From positions 1 through 64,000 of the forward strand of contig CAJQSL010000049.1 of assembly GCA_905612315.1 (NCBI GenBank): DNA of 64,000 nucleotides. The letters run 5' to 3'. Source of the stretch: an uncultured Francisellaceae bacterium. Lineage in GTDB: Bacteria > Pseudomonadota > Gammaproteobacteria > Francisellales > CACEW01. The position numbers and the translations under genes are program-made. How positions within the stretch are numbered: position 1 is the stretch's first letter; the number at the start of each line of letters is the position of its first letter. Below the pieces are notes generated by a model. That model saw only the letters and a program-made list of their open reading frames with translations, made no database searches and was not told where the DNA came from. Of this stretch, positions 61,593 through 64,000 are shown piece by piece.

Positions 61593-63065
61593 ATGATGAA
61601 TGAAAACCAAATACAAAACACGCCGAGTAATAGATTAAGAAAAAGACTCTCATCGCGCCATTTAAGTATGATCGCAATGGGTGGATCTATTGGCACCGGC
61701 CTATTTATAGCAAGCGGTGGAACTATTCACCTAGCAGGGCCATCTGGAGCTATGTTAGCCTATATATTAGTAGGTATTTTAGTATATTTTATGATGTCTA
61801 GTTTAGGGGAGATGTCATCTTATATGCCAAGTGCAGGATCTTTTTGCTGCCATAGTAGAGCTTTTGTCGGAAAATCTTTTGGACAAGCAATGTCAGTAAA
61901 TTATTATTTTAACTGGGCTATAACATTAGCTGTAGAGTTATCCGCGGGTGCTATGATTATGCAATACTGGTTCCCCCACTCCTCATCGCTAATGTGGATT
62001 AGTATATTTTTTGTATCTATTTTAATAATAAACTTATTAAATGTTAGGTTTTATGCTGAACTAGAATCTTATTTATCATTAATAAAAATTATGGCTATTA
62101 TAGCATTTATAGCAATTGGCGGGCTGTTATTAACTGGAGTTATTGGCTCTAATCATAGCAATATCAATACCCCGACATCTATATTACATAATTGGATGAT
62201 TGGTAATCACGGATTTCATGGTGGATTAACCGCAATGTTCATAGCTTTTGTATTAGCTTCATTCTCATTTCAAGGAGTAGAGTTAGTTGGTGTCGCCGCG
62301 GGCGAGGCCGAAAATCCTGGGATAAGTATACCTAGGGCAATTAGACAGGTATTTTGGAGAATAATTTTATTTTATATCTTAACAATAGCTATCATAGCCT
62401 CTTTGATTCATTATACTGATCCTAGTTTATTAGCATCGGATAATAATCAAATTGCACATAGCCCTTTTACTATAGTTTTAGCTCAAGCTGGGATGTCTCA
62501 TGTAGCATCCTTTATGAACTTTATTATATTAATAGCAGTATTATCGGCAGCTAATTCAAATTTATATTCATCATCTAGGATATTATTTGCTATGTCTGAA
62601 TCAGGAAGTGCTCCGAGATGCTTTGGTGTATTAACTAAAAACGGAGTGCCCATATTCGCTATATTATTAACGGCATTAATAGCATCAGTAGTATTTTTCT
62701 CCTCAACAATAGGTAATGGTACCTTGTTTATGTGGTTATTAAATATATCTACGTTATCTGGAGTCGTTGCCTGGCTTGGAATAATTATTAGTCATATTGG
62801 TTTTAGACGACACCTTAGACGAGAGTCCATAAGTTTATCGTCTTTAAACTTTCAAGCTAAAGGATTTCCATATGGGCAGATATACTCTTTAATTGGATGT
62901 GTTTTGGTTATATTTGGCCAAATAGCTATTTTAATACAGCAACATGATCTAACTATAACATCGTTTATTTCGACATATATTTTAATTCCTATTTTAGTTG
63001 GAATTTGGATTTGGAGTTATTTTAGAAATAGAGCACGGGTGAGTTTGATGGCACGGGTTATGTGA
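61593..63065 (+). CDS. lysP: Lysine permease, LysP-like (APC superfamily)
   Basis: The 490-residue protein has twelve membrane helices of the amino-acid-transporter family: RHLSMIAMGGSIGTGLFIAS at the start, GEMSSYMPSAGSF, FSFQGVELVGVAAGEAENPG, and SAANSNLYSSSRILFAMSES. AAGGAG lies just before ATGATG at 61593/61596. A lysine riboswitch in its leader points to lysine as substrate. Confidence 0.92.
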   Translation: MMNENQIQNTPSNRLRKRLSSRHLSMIAMGGSIGTGLFIASGGTIHLAGPSGAMLAYILVGILVYFMMSSLGEMSSYMPSAGSFCCHSRAFVGKSFGQAMSVNYYFNWAITLAVELSAGAMIMQYWFPHSSSLMWISIFFVSILIINLLNVRFYAELESYLSLIKIMAIIAFIAIGGLLLTGVIGSNHSNINTPTSILHNWMIGNHGFHGGLTAMFIAFVLASFSFQGVELVGVAAGEAENPGISIPRAIRQVFWRIILFYILTIAIIASLIHYTDPSLLASDNNQIAHSPFTIVLAQAGMSHVASFMNFIILIAVLSAANSNLYSSSRILFAMSESGSAPRCFGVLTKNGVPIFAILLTALIASVVFFSSTIGNGTLFMWLLNISTLSGVVAWLGIIISHIGFRRHLRRESISLSSLNFQAKGFPYGQIYSLIGCVLVIFGQIAILIQQHDLTITSFISTYILIPILVGIWIWSYFRNRARVSLMARVM

Positions 63066-63226
63066 GTTCACAGAGGTAGTTTTTAATTCGCGACAATTCA
63101 CACGTTGGGTTTTGTATAGATGATTTTTTATTTTGTGTTTTATGGTTTATTTTTTGCCGCGAGGATTATAGTGCAACCGTCTAGCTAGACAGATAATTCA
63201 ACCAAGTAGTTCCCATTGAATGTCTC

Positions 63227-64000
63227 CTAGGCGGCCCTCCTTAATTCTTCACAAATACTATCATTATAAACATCATTTGGCTTTCGATATTTATGGGTTT
63301 GATGAAATCTCTGAGAATTATAAAATTCTATATATTTATTAACGGAAGCCTTAATTTCCTTTATAGATTTGAATTCTTGGATGTAAAGATTTTCATATTT
63401 AGCACTGCGCCAGAACCTTTCTATTGCGATATTATCGGTCGCACGACCTTTACCATCCATCGATATTTTAATGCCATGTTCTAATAGAATATTAACATGA
63501 TCCATCGAAGTGTATTGGCTTCCTTGGTCAGTGTTAAATATTTCAGGCGTGCCGTGTCGCGCTAGAGCGCCATTCAGCACGTCCGTAACTAGATTAGAAT
63601 CCATAGTATTGGAGATCTTATATGACAATATTTTCTTAGAATACCAGTCAATAACCGCCGCCAAATAAACAAAACCACCGGGGACTTTCAGATATGTTAT
63701 ATCTGTGCTCCAAACTTGATTGGCTCGAATAATTTTAAGATCGCGAAGTAAATATGGATATTTTTTATGAGCTGGATGAGCAATAGTAGTTTTTACCTTG
63801 GCTGTTGGGTAGATCACCTTCAGGCCAAGCTCTTTCATATATTTTCTTACCCTATTAGCCCCAATCTTAACCCCAAACTCCAATAACTTCTGGTGTACTT
63901 TGCGATACCCATAAAATGGAATTTCCTCATAAATGGCATCAATAGCGCGCAAGATACTGGCCTTTTCATCATTTGTGGCGGCTTTGTAGTAATAATTACT
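63227..64000 (-). CDS. IS3-family transposase OrfB, 5' end beyond the window
   Basis: The frame is open from the right edge to the TAG at 63227, at least 257 codons. It has the HTH_21 region YEEIPFYGYRKVHQKLLE and the rve integrase core with a DDE triad: VWSTDITYLKV (first Asp), FNTDQGSQYTS (second Asp), DNIAIERFWRSAKYE (Glu). The C-terminal YNSQRFHQTHKYRKPNDVY is typical of the group. OrfA and the left end of the element lie outside. The near end of the element is probably within 63195-63226, but I could not define its inverted repeat. Confidence 0.93.
   Translation of the reverse strand, partial: SNYYYKAATNDEKASILRAIDAIYEEIPFYGYRKVHQKLLEFGVKIGANRVRKYMKELGLKVIYPTAKVKTTIAHPAHKKYPYLLRDLKIIRANQVWSTDITYLKVPGGFVYLAAVIDWYSKKILSYKISNTMDSNLVTDVLNGALARHGTPEIFNTDQGSQYTSMDHVNILLEHGIKISMDGKGRATDNIAIERFWRSAKYENLYIQEFKSIKEIKASVNKYIEFYNSQRFHQTHKYRKPNDVYNDSICEELRRAA

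Overview
This is an AT-rich window whose housekeeping genes are those of a gammaproteobacterium: a murB-ddl-ftsQ-ftsA-ftsZ-lpxC division/cell-wall block, corC-lnt, rppH, gltX, rph, and a SUF iron-sulfur operon with sufT. Among them lie genes typical of bacteria that live inside eukaryotic cells: a RING-H2 membrane protein, a U-box/ankyrin protein, a large ankyrin protein, two long low-complexity proteins, three toxin-antitoxin loci and salvage enzymes for host nicotinamide compounds. The combination suggests a Legionellales-like or Francisella-like intracellular gammaproteobacterium. That is an inference; no rRNA is present to fix the taxon.

Layout. 1-4.5 kb: ankyrin protein (partial), ferredoxin, coaD, RING-H2 protein. 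4.5-17.7 kb: the SUF operon on the minus strand (sufB, then sufC-sufD-sufS-A-type carrier-sufT), split between sufB and sufC by a 6.9-kb island. The island holds an unrecognised 603-codon gene, three further copies of that gene's 3' end, three orphan GC-rich genes lying antiparallel to it, and an orphan HTH antitoxin with a decayed upstream region. 17.9-24.9 kb: corC, lnt, a small RMF-like protein, a repeat-rich 631-residue protein and malic enzyme. 24.9-28.2 kb: tRNA-Ser, tRNA-Arg, hipBA and an AAA ATPase with an operator-like inverted repeat over its start. 28.2-36.5 kb: LOG-family protein, Ala-rich coiled-coil protein, rph, exonuclease III, Mip-like FKBP, DsbG-like protein, rppH, rpiA, dinJ-yafQ and tRNA-Phe. 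36.5-42.8 kb: EamA transporter, an orphan gene, gltX, nicotinamide phosphoribosyltransferase, a DciA-like protein and an NTF2-fold-like protein. 42.8-50.1 kb: lpxC to murB and mtnN. 50.4-57.0 kb: sugar transporter diverging from galT-galK, the U-box/ankyrin protein, a NadR-type kinase and a PQ-loop membrane protein. 57.3-61.2 kb: a three-gene catabolic operon. 61.3-63.1 kb: a lysine riboswitch with a LysP-like permease. 63.2-64 kb: an IS3-family transposase running off the edge.

A family of short palindromic repeats runs through the window. Its core is near TTGCGAG...GCAATCTC, and some copies have MITE-like terminal inverted repeats around TATAGACAAA. Copies sit in many intergenic spaces and, in frame, inside sufD, where they add about 89 residues, much like Rickettsia palindromic elements. 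The strongest candidate for an undescribed system is the sufB/sufC island: GC-rich cargo genes alternate with copies of one gene's 3' end and terminator, and no recombinase is visible. This looks like repeated insertion at, and regeneration of, a gene terminus. Four eukaryote-like or low-complexity genes also overlap, tail to tail, the 3' end of a neighbouring gene.
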